Shown here in pieces: positions 15,133 through 24,172 of a stretch of DNA of 34,639 nucleotides. Below the pieces are notes generated by a model that searched no databases, had not been told where the DNA came from, and saw only the letters and a program-made list of their open reading frames with translations. Source of the stretch: Candidatus Omnitrophota bacterium (GTDB lineage: Bacteria > Ratteibacteria > UBA8468 > B48-G9 > JAFGKM01); the NCBI GenBank assembly GCA_016928555.1, contig JAFGKM010000091.1, positions 1-34,639 of the forward strand. The letters run 5' to 3'. A program made the position numbers and the translations under genes. Each line of letters starts with the position of its first letter. The first letter of the stretch is position 1.

Positions 15133-16386
15133 TTATATCATGTCAGGGTGGCAGATTTTGCCCTTTACCGCACTGGCGGCGGCTACTTCGGGGTTTGAAA
15201 GGTAGACATAACTCTCGGAATGCCCCATCCTGCCAATAAAATTCCTGTTTGTCGTGGCTATGGCAACCTCTCCCTTGCCGAGGACCCCCATATGCCCGCC
15301 CAGGCAGGGTCCGCATGTCGGAGGGCTTATCACGCATCCCGCGTTGAGGAATATCTCTATCAACCCTTCCTTGAGCGCCTGTCCGTAAATCTTCTGGGTT
15401 GCCGGTATGATTATGCACCTTACTTCGGGATGCACGGTTTGCCCGTTCATTATCCCTGCCGCACGCCTCATATCCGTAATCCTTCCGTTTGTGCAGGAGC
15501 CGATAACCGACTGGTCTATCTTTACCTCGGAAAACTCCTCAACGTTTTTGGCGTTTGACGGCAGATGTGGCGCGGAAACCTGAGGCTGTATTTTACCCGC
15601 ATCTATCTCTATTGTCTTCTCGTATTTTGCGTAGGCGTCGCTCTTGAGCTTTATTTCCTGCGAGCGCCCGGCTACTTCCTCCAGATACATCTGGGTTAAT
15701 TCATCCGGCGCGATTATTCCGTTTTTTGCTCCCGCCTCTATTGCCATGTTGCACATTGTGAAACGGTCGTCCATTGGAAGGTTGCTTATCGTTTCTCCCG
15801 TGAATTCCATGGATTTGTAAGATGCCCCGTCAACGCCTATTCTGCCTATCGTGTAAAGGATAAGGTCCTTGCCTCCCACGTACTTGTTTCTCTTTCCCGT
15901 ATAGTTGAACTTTATGGAGACGGGCACCTTTATCCATACCCTGCCGGTAACCATTGCCGCGGCTATGTCAGTGCTTCCCATGCCTGTTGAAAATGCTCCC
16001 ACAGCCCCGTATGTACATGTATGGCTGTCAGCCCCGATGATAAAATCACCCGGCAGAGTCAGCCCCTCTTCCGGCAGGAGAGCGTGTTCTATTCCCACCC
16101 TGCCTATCTCGTAGAACCTGACCTTGTGCGCCTTTGCAAACCGCCTAAGCGTCTTTACAAGTTCGGCGCTTTTTATGTCCTTGCACGGAGTAAAATGGTC
16201 CGGTACGAGAACAATCTTTTTCGGGTCAAAGACCTTTTTTGCGCCCGCTTTTTCAAACTCCTCTATTGCCAGAGGAGCTGTTATGTCGTTTGCAAGAACA
16301 AGGTCAACCCGGCTTTCCACGAATTCCCCCGCGCTAACGGACTCTCTGTCAGAATGCGCGGCTATTATTTTTTCGCTTATCGTCAT
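15133..16386 (-). CDS. leuC: 3-isopropylmalate dehydratase large subunit
   Basis: LeuC is the [4Fe-4S] aconitase-type large subunit of isopropylmalate isomerase. Cluster cysteines are visible in GSCTNGR and in the CGPCLGG pair, and the active-site segment IGADSHTCTYGAVGAFSTGMGSTD is intact. At 417 residues it is of the shorter LeuC type that pairs with the 165-residue LeuD. The ATG at 16386 follows an AAGGAGAGTTCGGGGTAA leader. The 154 bases back to leuA are taken up largely by a C-rich/G-rich repeat. Confidence 0.95.
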   Translation of the reverse strand: MTISEKIIAAHSDRESVSAGEFVESRVDLVLANDITAPLAIEEFEKAGAKKVFDPKKIVLVPDHFTPCKDIKSAELVKTLRRFAKAHKVRFYEIGRVGIEHALLPEEGLTLPGDFIIGADSHTCTYGAVGAFSTGMGSTDIAAAMVTGRVWIKVPVSIKFNYTGKRNKYVGGKDLILYTIGRIGVDGASYKSMEFTGETISNLPMDDRFTMCNMAIEAGAKNGIIAPDELTQMYLEEVAGRSQEIKLKSDAYAKYEKTIEIDAGKIQPQVSAPHLPSNAKNVEEFSEVKIDQSVIGSCTNGRITDMRRAAGIMNGQTVHPEVRCIIIPATQKIYGQALKEGLIEIFLNAGCVISPPTCGPCLGGHMGVLGKGEVAIATTNRNFIGRMGHSESYVYLSNPEVAAASAVKGKICHPDMI

Positions 16387-16467
16387 TTACCCCGAACTCT
16401 CCTTTTTTATACCCTCATGGTGAGGGGTTCCCGATTTATCGCTTATTGCTTTATCATCCCTTCTTTT

Positions 16468-16531
16468 AAATCCTCCCCAACCCTCCTTTTTCTAAGGAGG
16501 GAGTTATCTCCCCCTTTGCAAAAGGGGACTT
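16468..16531. repeat. AATCCCCC-type dispersed hairpin repeat, copy 1
   Basis: From AAATCC to GGGGGATTT the segment holds two G/C hairpins in a row, CCCTCC..GGAGGG and CCCCTTTGCAAAAGGGG. The leuA stop codon lies about 10 bases beyond its right end. Similar elements occur at 24626-24661, 29868-29888 and 31434-31466. No run of T follows the stems in a way that would make a standard terminator, though they may still affect leuA-leuC expression. Confidence 0.75.
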
Positions 16532-16540
16532 AAGGGGGAT

Positions 16541-18073
16541 TTATGCCCCCTTATATTTCGCTTTTCCTGTATTTTTCCTCAACAGGTAGCGGTTGATGGC
16601 GTTGATGTACGCCTTGCCGCTCGCCTCTATGATGTCGGTGCTTACGCCCTTCCCCGGCACCTTAAGCCCTCCCGTTTCCAGGGATACCGCCACTTCGCCC
16701 TGCGCATCCTGCCCGCCTGTCACGGCGGTTATTTTATACTCCTTAAGCACGGGCGAAATTCCCGTTATCCTGTCAATCGCCTTGTAAAGAGCATCAACCG
16801 GCCCGTCGCCCCTTGAAGCGTCCTCGTATACCTTGTCTCCCTTCTTAATCCTCACTGTTGCGCTCGGGATGGTGGAGGAACCGGATATAATGTGAAAATA
16901 CTCAAGCGTGTAAACCGGCTCGTCCGTCTTTATCTCCTCTTCTTCCGCAAGGACTATGAGGTCGGTATCGGTTATCTCTTTTTTCTTGTCTGCAAGCTTT
17001 TTGAATTTCTCAAAAATCTGCTCAATCTTTTCATCGCCCATCTGGAAACCGAGATTCTCAAGCCGCGCTTTCAACGCATGCCTGCCGGAATGTTTACCGA
17101 GCACAAGCTCGCTTTCCGGAACGCCTATCATGTCCGGGCTCATGATTTCATAAGTCGCGGGGTTTTTCAGAATGCCGTCCTGGTGTATTCCGGATTCATG
17201 CCTGAAGGCGTTTGTCCCTATGACCGCCTTGTTCGGCTGAACCGGAACCCCCGTCATGGAAGACACCATTCTGCTCGTCCTGTAAAGTTCCTTCGTCACG
17301 ATGTTTGTGGTGAGATTGTAAAAGTCCTTCCTTACGGACATGTTCATAACAATTTCTTCAAGAGCGGCGCTTCCCGCGCGTTCCCCTATCCCGTTTATCG
17401 TGCATTCAACCTGTCTTGCCCCGCATGTTACCGCGATGAGCGAGTTCGCCACAGCCAATCCGAGGTCGTTGTGGCAGTGAACGCTTATGACCACGTTGTC
17501 CGGAAGGTTTTTCCTCAAGAATTTTATGAGCGTTCCGTATTCTTCAGGCTCCGCATACCCAACAGTATCTGGGATGTTGATGGTTTTCACCCCCTGCGCT
17601 ATAACCGCCTTTGAAATTTCAAGGAGGAAATCCGGCTCGGTTCTTGAAGCGTCTTCGGGGGAAAACTCAACGTCGTTTATGTGTTTTTTCGCCATGGCGG
17701 ATTTCTCAACCGCTATCTTGAGTATCTCGTCCTTGGCCTTGTTCAGCTTATACTTCCTGTGTATTTCCGATGTCGCGAGAAATATGTGAAGGCGCGGTTT
17801 TGCAGCCGTTTCAAGCGACCTCAGCGCAATCTCAATGTCTTCGTCCCTGCATCTGGCGAGCGCGCAGACAACTGAACTTTTTATCCGTTCCCCTATGTTT
17901 CTGACCGCCTTTGCGTCGTCCGCGGAGGCAATGGGGAACCCGGCTTCTATCACATCTACGCCCAGGCGCTCCAGCTGTTCCGCAATCTTTATCTTCTCTT
18001 CGCTGGTTAAGCTTGCGCCCGGAGACTGCTCTCCGTCCCTCAACGTCGTGTCGAATATAATAACCTTTTCCAT
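16541..18073 (-). CDS. leuA: 2-isopropylmalate synthase
   Basis: LeuA condenses acetyl-CoA with 2-oxoisovalerate, the first step of leucine synthesis. The catalytic TIM barrel begins with [12 protein letters not shown] (residues 8-19) and includes the metal site [13 protein letters not shown]. The linker and C-terminal LeuA dimer domain follow ([15 protein letters not shown] to the GRG-like [12 protein letters not shown] end), so leucine feedback binding should be retained. Length is 510 residues. The frame stays open to 18232, but ATG 18073 has GGAG six bases upstream and matches the family start. It heads the minus-strand leuA-leuC-leuD-leuB-DUF2007 set. Confidence 0.96.
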   Translation of the reverse strand: MEKVIIFDTTLRDGEQSPGASLTSEEKIKIAEQLERLGVDVIEAGFPIASADDAKAVRNIGERIKSSVVCALARCRDEDIEIALRSLETAAKPRLHIFLATSEIHRKYKLNKAKDEILKIAVEKSAMAKKHINDVEFSPEDASRTEPDFLLEISKAVIAQGVKTINIPDTVGYAEPEEYGTLIKFLRKNLPDNVVISVHCHNDLGLAVANSLIAVTCGARQVECTINGIGERAGSAALEEIVMNMSVRKDFYNLTTNIVTKELYRTSRMVSSMTGVPVQPNKAVIGTNAFRHESGIHQDGILKNPATYEIMSPDMIGVPESELVLGKHSGRHALKARLENLGFQMGDEKIEQIFEKFKKLADKKKEITDTDLIVLAEEEEIKTDEPVYTLEYFHIISGSSTIPSATVRIKKGDKVYEDASRGDGPVDALYKAIDRITGISPVLKEYKITAVTGGQDAQGEVAVSLETGGLKVPGKGVSTDIIEASGKAYINAINRYLLRKNTGKAKYKGA

Positions 18074-18130
18074 GGTTTTCTCCGTATTTCTACAACCTTT
18101 CATGCTACCACAAAATCCCCCCCTCTCCAA

Positions 18131-18159
18131 ATAATATAATGCGGAATTGTTTTTCTTAA
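18131..18159 (-). promoter_or_regulatory. Candidate promoter upstream of leuA
   Basis: On the minus strand TTAAGA (18159-18154), a 17-base spacer and TATTAT (18136-18131) give a plausible sigma70 promoter about 50 bases before the leuA ATG. The wider gap 18074-18335 holds no recognised RNA gene; a CCGCATG/CATGCGG inverted repeat downstream of rsmE (about 18318-18348) is visible but has no T tract. No T-box or leader peptide rich in Leu codons is apparent. Confidence 0.35.
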
Positions 18160-18335
18160 ATTTAACAGAGATACAGCAACGCCATGCGGTTTCTGAAGCG
18201 GACGTCTGTTTGAGGAGCGGGCACGGATGCAATGATGTTTTTTATCAAGAGCGACGAAAGAAGCCGAACGCAGACCGCCTCGCCGGGGCGGGCAAGTGTC
18301 CCGACTGAAGAAAGCCGCATGGTGCTGCTGCCCTG

Positions 18336-19085
18336 TTACATGCGGTTTTCAAGTTCGTATATGATGAGAGCGGCGGCAATGACCGAGGCGGTCTCCACCC
18401 TCAGAATCCTTCTCCCCATGCTTGCGGGCATGGCTCCGCAGGCTTTCGCCAGCGAAACCTCATTTTCTGTATATCCTCCTTCGGGCCCCACGAAGATTTT
18501 AACGGAAGAGCCGCTTTTTACTTCCGGCAGATTTTTTACAATTTCCCTCAAAGAAGCGGTCGCCTGTTCCCAAAAGATTACGGATGCATCTGTTTTTATC
18601 TTAACCGCATCCTCAAACCTTATGAAATCCCCTATTTCCGTCACCATCTGCCTGCCTGCGATTCTGGATGATTCAGCGGCTATCTTTTCCCACCGCTTCA
18701 TTTTGCCCTTCTCCCTGCATGAAGTCAACGAGCAGATGACCCTTTCGCTCAGTACGGGGATTATTTTTTTTATGCCCAGTTGTGCAACATCCCTGATAAT
18801 GGAGTCCATCTTTCCTTTCTTGGGGATGCTCTGGAAAAGAAGCATATTGAAGGGCAATTCGGCGCCGGATACTTTTTTTGATTCCAGAAGGGATGCTTTA
18901 ATGTGTTCTCCGCCCGCCGTAAGAATTTTAACCGTGTGCTCAAAACCGGCACCGTCAAATCCGGAGAAGATGTCGCCTTCCTTCATCCTCAAAACTTTTG
19001 ACAGGTAGCGGAATGTGTTGCCCTTGATATTTACGGCATGTTTATCTGTAAGGCAGTCGCCCGGGTCAAGATATATCCTTTTCAT
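18336..19085 (-). CDS. rsmE: 16S rRNA (uracil-1498-N3)-methyltransferase
   Basis: RsmE is a SPOUT-class enzyme that methylates U1498 of 16S rRNA with S-adenosylmethionine. The 249-residue protein has an N-terminal PUA-like segment (HAVNIKGNTFRYLSKVLRMKEGD) and the C-terminal knot with IFVGPEGGYTENEVSLA and MGRRILRVETASVIAAAL, both hallmark motifs. It lies 19 bases after the lipoprotein gene and may share its promoter. Confidence 0.94.
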   Translation of the reverse strand: MKRIYLDPGDCLTDKHAVNIKGNTFRYLSKVLRMKEGDIFSGFDGAGFEHTVKILTAGGEHIKASLLESKKVSGAELPFNMLLFQSIPKKGKMDSIIRDVAQLGIKKIIPVLSERVICSLTSCREKGKMKRWEKIAAESSRIAGRQMVTEIGDFIRFEDAVKIKTDASVIFWEQATASLREIVKNLPEVKSGSSVKIFVGPEGGYTENEVSLAKACGAMPASMGRRILRVETASVIAAALIIYELENRM

Positions 19086-19104
19086 TGTTCAAAAGGGATG
19101 AAGG

Positions 19105-19722
19105 TTATTTGTACTTGCTCAGGTCAAATTCAAATTTGCAGGTATGCACGTCCGCAGTTTCCGGGTCAACGTTGAAAGTTGCGACGAGAATAACCTTTGC
19201 GTTTTCAGGTACGCTTTCTTTTTTGAATTTAACGCTTCCGGTTGCCGACTGGGTATAGTCCCTTCCCATCTGGCTGTAGGGAGGCATGAACATGTAATCC
19301 GGGGAAATTTCTTCTTCGCCGTGCCGAAGAATGAATTTAACGCTTCTTCCGAATTGCGGATATCCCCCGAAAAGCGTTACGTTGAAGGTTATATGATTGA
19401 CCTCTTCTTTCAATACCGCATTTATTGTTCTATCGTCAGGCTTTTTTCCTGCCAGCGCCGCTTCTTTCCCGAGAAGCGCAACCCTGAGGAAAGGCGTTAT
19501 TATGGTGGTGCTTCCCCTGCTTTCCCCGTAACCGATGTCCACCGTCCAGTCAGCCGTGAATTCTCTTATGGAAAGCTCAGAGTTCTTCGCCCCTAAATCA
19601 AGCGCTTCCTTTATCTGCGCTTCAGTCAGCGGAATAACGGTTCCTTCCGTGGTTCCCTTACTGCGGCATCCTGAAAAAACAAGCAACACTATTGCAAATA
19701 AAATCCCCACCCCTTTTTTCAT
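19105..19722 (-). CDS. Lipoprotein of unknown function
   Basis: This 205-residue protein begins with a lipoprotein signal (MKKGVGILFAIVLLVFSGC): hydrophobic core, FSGC lipobox, Cys19 as the modified residue. The mature part alternates beta strands with polar loops and ends FNVDPETADVHTCKFEFDLSKYK. I recognise no family. The residue after Cys is Arg, so there is no Asp retention signal and an outer-membrane destination is likely by E. coli rules. AGGAG lies about 9 bases before the ATG. It is divergent from panD and upstream of rsmE. Confidence 0.75.
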   Translation of the reverse strand: MKKGVGILFAIVLLVFSGCRSKGTTEGTVIPLTEAQIKEALDLGAKNSELSIREFTADWTVDIGYGESRGSTTIITPFLRVALLGKEAALAGKKPDDRTINAVLKEEVNHITFNVTLFGGYPQFGRSVKFILRHGEEEISPDYMFMPPYSQMGRDYTQSATGSVKFKKESVPENAKVILVATFNVDPETADVHTCKFEFDLSKYK

Positions 19723-19760
19723 TATTCCATCTCCTGTTTTTCTTGCCCTTTTATTTTACT

Positions 19761-19789
19761 AATTTATACTTTCATCTGTCTTTTGTCAA
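19761..19789 (-). promoter_or_regulatory. Candidate promoter of the lipoprotein-rsmE unit
   Basis: Minus-strand TTGACA (19789-19784) is followed after 17 bases by TAAATT (19766-19761), or after 15 bases by the better hexamer TATAAA. Either gives a start about 30 bases before the lipoprotein ribosome site. Confidence 0.5.
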
Positions 19790-19798
19790 GTCGGAAAT

Positions 19799-19827
19799 TT
19801 GACACAGTTCCTGAAAAATGGTAAAAG
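19799..19827 (+). promoter_or_regulatory. Candidate promoter of panD-lnt-rnc
   Basis: TTGACA (19799-19804), a 17-base spacer and TAAAAG (19822-19827) precede panD. The -10 is weak, at four of six consensus positions. The two divergent -35 hexamers are about 10 bases apart, so the two promoters probably compete. Confidence 0.45.
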
Positions 19828-19852
19828 TAATGTCCAATGAACGGGGGTATTT

Positions 19853-20215
19853 ATGTACAGATGCATGTGCAGGTGCAAGGTAAAAGGCGGCAGGGTTACG
19901 GACAAAAACCTTTACTATGAAGGCAGTATCACGATTGACGCGAAAATTCTCAGCAGTGCGGGAATTTTGCCGGGAGAGATGGTGAATGTCCTCAATCTTA
20001 ACAGCGGAGTGAGAATATCCACATATGTCATAGAAGGAAAAGAAAATTCCGGCACGCTCTGCCTTAACGGGCCCGCCGCAAGGCACTTTGAAAAAGGCGA
20101 CGAAATAATCATACTCGGCATCTCTTTTGCCGAGGAATCCGAGATTGCTGAAAAATGGCGGATGAAGATAGTGGAACTTGACGATAATAACAGGATAAAG
20201 TTTGAAAATCGATAG
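19853..20215 (+). CDS. panD: Aspartate 1-decarboxylase precursor
   Basis: PanD makes beta-alanine for pantothenate by decarboxylating aspartate. It is a self-processing pyruvoyl enzyme: the Gly-Ser cleavage site is in LYYEGSITIDAKIL, at residues 24-25 as in the classic enzymes, and the N-terminus MYRCMCRCKVKGGRVT aligns position for position with MLRTMLKSKIHRATVT-type starts. The 120-residue length is normal. GGGGG before the ATG serves as ribosome site. Its end overlaps the lnt start by 14 bases. Its pathway partner panC is about 11 kb away at 31485. Confidence 0.94.
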   Translation: MYRCMCRCKVKGGRVTDKNLYYEGSITIDAKILSSAGILPGEMVNVLNLNSGVRISTYVIEGKENSGTLCLNGPAARHFEKGDEIIILGISFAEESEIAEKWRMKIVELDDNNRIKFENR

Positions 20216-21662
20216 AAAAAAAAGCCTTTTTTTCTGTTTTTCCCTCAGCATTGCCGGCGGAATTATCCTGTCCTTTGCGTTTCCCCCTTTTGACAGATGG
20301 CCGTTTGCCTTTTTTGCGCTGGTGCCCCTGCTTTATGCCGCATCCGGGAATTCAGCGAAAAATTTCCTGTTCGGCACAGCATACGGTTTCTTTTTCTATA
20401 TTTTTTCGTTCTTCTGGCTTTACAATGTCGCTGGTCCCGTCTATTTCCTTCTGGCGCTCTATCTCTCGCTTTTCTGGGGGCTCTTCCTTTACCTCGTTTT
20501 CGCCCTTCCGGAAAAAGGCAGGATATTTACCGCCGCTTTCGTATTCTTCCTTCTGGAAATCATAGTCTCCAATCTACTGACCGGATTCCCCTGGATTCTG
20601 CTGGGCTTATCTCAATGGAGGAATACGGCTGTCCTTAAGATTGCGGGGTTGTCGGGCATATATGGCATTTCCTTTCTAGTTGTGCTGGCAAATTTTTTCA
20701 TTTTTTATTCCTTCGGAAAAAGGCATCTTTTGTCATGGCTCGCCGCCGCGGCTGTCATTGCGGCCGCATTTTTCCTGCCGGACTCTGTTTCTTACGGCAA
20801 AACCTACAAGGCGGGGACTCTGTCGGTAATGGTTGTCCAGCCGAATATAAGCTCGGCGGAAAACAGGTCTATATATTCCGATTTGCACAATATCGGACTG
20901 CTGACAATCGAAAATCTGAAGGACAGAAAGCCGGATATTGTAATATGGCCGGAAAGCATCTTTCCGGACGACATCGGAGCAGAGCCGGAGATAATGGAAG
21001 GATTGAAGGCGCTGACGGAAGAACGCGAAATTGCCCTTATTCTCGGCACCTTCACCTCCGACGGGGGCGATTTTTACAATTCGGCCCTCTTTGTAGAAGG
21101 CGGTAAAATCCGGGTATACAGAAAGAATCATCTTGTTCCATACGGCGAGTTTATCCTAGGCGGAAGGCTCCTCATCATACGCAGTATATTTAAAAAGATT
21201 GCGGGTTACATGCCGGACGAAAAACCCGGCAGCGAGCTTGTGGTTTTTAGCGTAAAAGGGGCAAGGATAGCTCCGCTTATATGTTTTGAAAACATCTTCC
21301 CGGAAATGACGCGCAGTTTTGTCAGGGAGGGCGCCGAGGTTTTCGCGGTTATCACCAACGATTCATGGTTCGGCAGGTCTGCCGGCCCTTACCAGCATTT
21401 TGCGCATAACGCCCTGCGTGCGGCGGAGTCGGGCAGATACTTTGTACAGTGTTCCATCACGGGGATAAGCGGCATAGTTTCCCCTTGCGGAGTTATAGAG
21501 TCTGTTGCGGAAAAAAACGGAGAAAAACTGTTTGTTGAAGGCGTCCTGCTTCACGACATCCCCTTGATTCAGGGGAAGACGCCTTATGCGCAGGCTGGAG
21601 ACATTCCTCTCTTTATCCTTTCGCTTATTTTTACGGGAGCCGCATTATGCAGACGAAAATAA
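20202..21662 (+). CDS. lnt: Apolipoprotein N-acyltransferase
   Basis: Lnt adds the third acyl chain to lipoproteins at the outer face of the inner membrane. Of 486 residues, about 1-200 hold six or so membrane helices and about 205-450 form the nitrilase domain. The Glu-Lys-Cys triad is visible as Glu251 (IWPES), Lys308 (YRKNHLVPYGE) and Cys361 (LICFEN). A final hydrophobic helix ends with CRRK. The start is a TTG at 20202 inside the panD 3' end with AGGATAA upstream; no better start exists before the first helix. Its 3' end overlaps rnc by 16 bases. Confidence 0.95.
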   Translation: MKIDRKKSLFFCFSLSIAGGIILSFAFPPFDRWPFAFFALVPLLYAASGNSAKNFLFGTAYGFFFYIFSFFWLYNVAGPVYFLLALYLSLFWGLFLYLVFALPEKGRIFTAAFVFFLLEIIVSNLLTGFPWILLGLSQWRNTAVLKIAGLSGIYGISFLVVLANFFIFYSFGKRHLLSWLAAAAVIAAAFFLPDSVSYGKTYKAGTLSVMVVQPNISSAENRSIYSDLHNIGLLTIENLKDRKPDIVIWPESIFPDDIGAEPEIMEGLKALTEEREIALILGTFTSDGGDFYNSALFVEGGKIRVYRKNHLVPYGEFILGGRLLIIRSIFKKIAGYMPDEKPGSELVVFSVKGARIAPLICFENIFPEMTRSFVREGAEVFAVITNDSWFGRSAGPYQHFAHNALRAAESGRYFVQCSITGISGIVSPCGVIESVAEKNGEKLFVEGVLLHDIPLIQGKTPYAQAGDIPLFILSLIFTGAALCRRK

Positions 21663-22321
21663 AAAAACTTGAGTCCGTTATAAGATACCGTTTCAAAAAC
21701 AAAGAGCTTATAGAACTTGCACTCACACACCCTTCCTACGAGAGCGAAAGGTCTTACGAAAGGCTGGAATTCCTTGGAGACCTTGTGCTTGACGCGGTGG
21801 TGGGAATAAATCTTTTCATGGAATATCCCGACGCCGAAGAATCGTTTCTGACCGACCTGAAATCCGCATACGTAAACAGCAAATACCTGCACAATGCGGG
21901 AGTTTCCATGAAGCTTGAGAAATTCATCAGGTACAGGAACTATGAGGCTCCGAGGCTGGACAATTTCATTGAGGGGATTATAGGAGCGGTATACCTTGAC
22001 GGCGGCTGGAAAAAGGTTGAAGTCCTGATAAAGAAATTCATACTTCACAAAAAAATAGAGCCTATAAGAAATTACAAAAACATTCTTTCCACGCTGTCAA
22101 AAAAGCATTTCCAGACCGAGCCCGCCTACGATATCGTCTCAGAAAAGGGGCTTCCCCACAAAAAGATATACAATGTCAGGGTGAAGATTCAAGGCAGAAA
22201 GTACGTCGGAAGAGGAACTGCAGGGACAAAGAAGGATGCCGAGATGCTTGCGGCCGAAAACCTGCTGTTCAAACTTGAAAAATACCGGAAGATAAAACAC
22301 GAGAGGCCCCTCAATTCCTGA
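21647..22321 (+). CDS. rnc: Ribonuclease III
   Basis: RNase III cleaves double-stranded RNA in rRNA and mRNA processing. The 224-residue protein has the signature ERLEFLGDLVL (38-48) with Glu41 and Asp45, an acidic DAEESF segment, the second catalytic patch DNFIEGIIGAVYLDGG with Glu109, and a C-terminal dsRNA-binding domain (about 150-220, AGTKKDAEMLAAENLL). In the second patch the residue three before Glu109 is Asn106, where the catalytic metal-ligand Asp is normally found; Asp105 stands beside it. Activity may depend on how this is accommodated. It starts within lnt. Confidence 0.94.
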   Translation: MQTKIKKLESVIRYRFKNKELIELALTHPSYESERSYERLEFLGDLVLDAVVGINLFMEYPDAEESFLTDLKSAYVNSKYLHNAGVSMKLEKFIRYRNYEAPRLDNFIEGIIGAVYLDGGWKKVEVLIKKFILHKKIEPIRNYKNILSTLSKKHFQTEPAYDIVSEKGLPHKKIYNVRVKIQGRKYVGRGTAGTKKDAEMLAAENLLFKLEKYRKIKHERPLNS

Positions 22322-22346
22322 ATCCCGTCAGCAGAGTTGAAAACTT

Positions 22347-22372
22347 GTAGCCGCAGGTCTTTAGCCTGCGAC
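22347..22372. repeat. GTAGCCGCA hairpin repeat after rnc
   Basis: GTAGCCGCAGGTCTTTAGCC with TGCGAC following forms a CGCAGG / CCTGCG stem (22352-22357 with 22365-22370) and a 7-base loop. It is a second copy of the unit seen at 15030-15054 on the other strand. It lies in the convergent gap between rnc and yidC, where it could also act as a weak bidirectional terminator; no T tract is present. Confidence 0.6.
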
Positions 22373-22412
22373 ACAGCCTATCGCGCTGCTATCTGGATGA
22401 ATAAAACGGGCA

Positions 22413-23963
22413 TTAGCGTTTGTGGACAAAGTATTGCTCAACCAGTCCAGCCATATTCATCGTTGTCCAGTACAGAAGCAGGCCCGCCGAGAAGTTGTAG
22501 AAAAGAAAGAGAAACATAATCGGCATCATATACGTAAGCGCCTTCTGCGACGGCTCCTGCGGCGTAAGCTTCTGCTGCCAGAATGAGGTCGCCGCCATTA
22601 TTATCGGCAGAAGATTCAGGTTGAATCCGCCTATATTTGCAATTGTATCGGGCAGGGATAAATCTTTTATCCACAGCATGAAAGGAGCTCCTCTCAAGAA
22701 AACCGAGTTTCTCAATGCTATGAAAAATCCTATGAATATGGGAAACTGCACCAGCATGGGCAGGCAGCCTCCCATGGGATTTATCTTGTACTCCCTGTAA
22801 AGGTTCATCAGCTCTTTCTGCATCTGCTGGGGGTTGCCCTTGTATTTTTTCTGCAGGTCCTGCATGTAGGGCCTTAATTTCTGCATTGCCTTCATTGAAC
22901 GCAGGCTTTTCATCGTTAACGGGAAGAAAACAATCTTTATTATCAGCGTCAGCAGAATGATGGTCCATCCCCAGTTTGGAATTACCCTGTGTATCTGGTA
23001 GAGTGCGGCAAAGAGAAATCTGCCCATGGCGGCAAAGACGCTGGTGCCGAAGACCTGTTTCTCCCCAATCTCTTTGCTTGCAATGAAATAATCCGCAGGT
23101 CCCGCATAAAAGGCAAATTCCAGTTTTTCTCTCTCCCCGGGCTTTATCTCAATGTTTTCATATATGAAGCCGATTTTTATATGTCCGTCTTCCGGAGAGA
23201 CAAAGCTTTTTGCGGCTTTTCCCGCACGCAGAAAAACAAGCCCGTAATTCTGTTTCACAGCAATCCAGTTAGTGTTCTCATATAAAGAAGAGGCTTTTAT
23301 GCGTGCGGCGTTCATTGTTGCCGTCTTGCCGCCCGTGTCTATTATTATCTCGGGGGGTATGAACTGTCTTCCCCTTGTTTTCAGGGGGGAGAGGTCTATT
23401 TTGCCGGCACTTACCGCGTAGTTTTTAATTACGGCGGTATCTGCGCTCTTATTGTATACGGCTATCTCTGACTTAAAGGTGTAAGAATCGGTTGGTATCG
23501 TTATGGCCTTTTCGGTCAGCAGATTCTGTGAGTAATTCTGAAAAACCAAAAGTTCACCGGTTTTTTGGAATTCATATACGGCAGAGGCGCTTTCCTCAAA
23601 GCCTTCCACATAATTCAAAAGCAGGTCGGAGCTTTCAAGAACGGGTATGGATGTTTCATCTTTCCTCGTGTATTCCTTCAATCCGATTTTCTTTATCATC
23701 CCTCCCGCCGTATCCAGCTTTATTATGAACCTGCCGTTTTCGTAAATCTTCTCTTCTCCGGATTCCGTTTCTGATGCAGGCTTGAATGAAAACGGCTTTT
23801 CCCCAGTCTCCGGAGTTTCTTTTTCCGCGGTTACGGCCGGAGGCTCTTCAGGTTTTACGGTCTGAGGAGCCTGTTTGCTCTGCATTTTCCCAAAGATAAG
23901 GATTATTGCTATCGCAAACGCAAAAGCTATTACCAGACGGATTTCCTCTCTCATTTTATCCAT
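22413..23963 (-). CDS. yidC: Membrane protein insertase YidC
   Basis: YidC inserts proteins into the inner membrane with or without SecYEG. The 516-residue protein has the Gram-negative layout: an N-terminal helix (about 9-26), a Pro/Glu-rich linker, a large periplasmic beta domain (about 70-310) and five C-terminal helices beginning at WGWTIILLTLIIKIVFFPLT. In that first core helix the groove-facing basic residue, Arg in E. coli, is Lys. The cytoplasmic hairpin includes MQKLRPYMQDLQKKYKGNPQQMQKEL and the NPMGGCLPMLVQFPIFIGFF motif is intact. It overlaps yidD by 13 bases. Confidence 0.96.
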   Translation of the reverse strand: MDKMREEIRLVIAFAFAIAIILIFGKMQSKQAPQTVKPEEPPAVTAEKETPETGEKPFSFKPASETESGEEKIYENGRFIIKLDTAGGMIKKIGLKEYTRKDETSIPVLESSDLLLNYVEGFEESASAVYEFQKTGELLVFQNYSQNLLTEKAITIPTDSYTFKSEIAVYNKSADTAVIKNYAVSAGKIDLSPLKTRGRQFIPPEIIIDTGGKTATMNAARIKASSLYENTNWIAVKQNYGLVFLRAGKAAKSFVSPEDGHIKIGFIYENIEIKPGEREKLEFAFYAGPADYFIASKEIGEKQVFGTSVFAAMGRFLFAALYQIHRVIPNWGWTIILLTLIIKIVFFPLTMKSLRSMKAMQKLRPYMQDLQKKYKGNPQQMQKELMNLYREYKINPMGGCLPMLVQFPIFIGFFIALRNSVFLRGAPFMLWIKDLSLPDTIANIGGFNLNLLPIIMAATSFWQQKLTPQEPSQKALTYMMPIMFLFLFYNFSAGLLLYWTTMNMAGLVEQYFVHKR

Positions 23964-24172
23964 TTTTTTAAAGGGTCACAGCCTCCCTTATTAAAGGGAT
24001 GGCATCTCAATATCCTTCTCAGTCCTGTAAAAACGCCTTTTACAGGCCCAAGCTGTTCTATCGCTTCTATCATGAACGAAGAGCAGGTAGGGTAGAACCT
24101 GCATCTTCTTCCCAGCACCGGGGAAACGGCACTCTGGTAGCACCTGATCAAAAAAATCAAGAACTTTTGCAT
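23951..24172 (-). CDS. yidD: Membrane protein insertion factor YidD
   Basis: This 73-residue YidD-type protein has the conserved core RCYQSAVSPVLGRRCRFYPTC, the next Cys in RCHPFNKGGCDPL and an amphipathic N-terminus that lies on the inner membrane. It helps YidC-dependent insertion. It starts inside rnpA (16-base overlap) and ends inside yidC, so this chain is tightly coupled. Confidence 0.94.
   Translation of the reverse strand: MQKFLIFLIRCYQSAVSPVLGRRCRFYPTCSSFMIEAIEQLGPVKGVFTGLRRILRCHPFNKGGCDPLKKWIK

Noticed and set aside
18232-19008. 258-codon plus-strand open frame
   Set aside because: It lies almost wholly opposite rsmE, whose SPOUT motifs are intact. There is no ribosome site and no family similarity.
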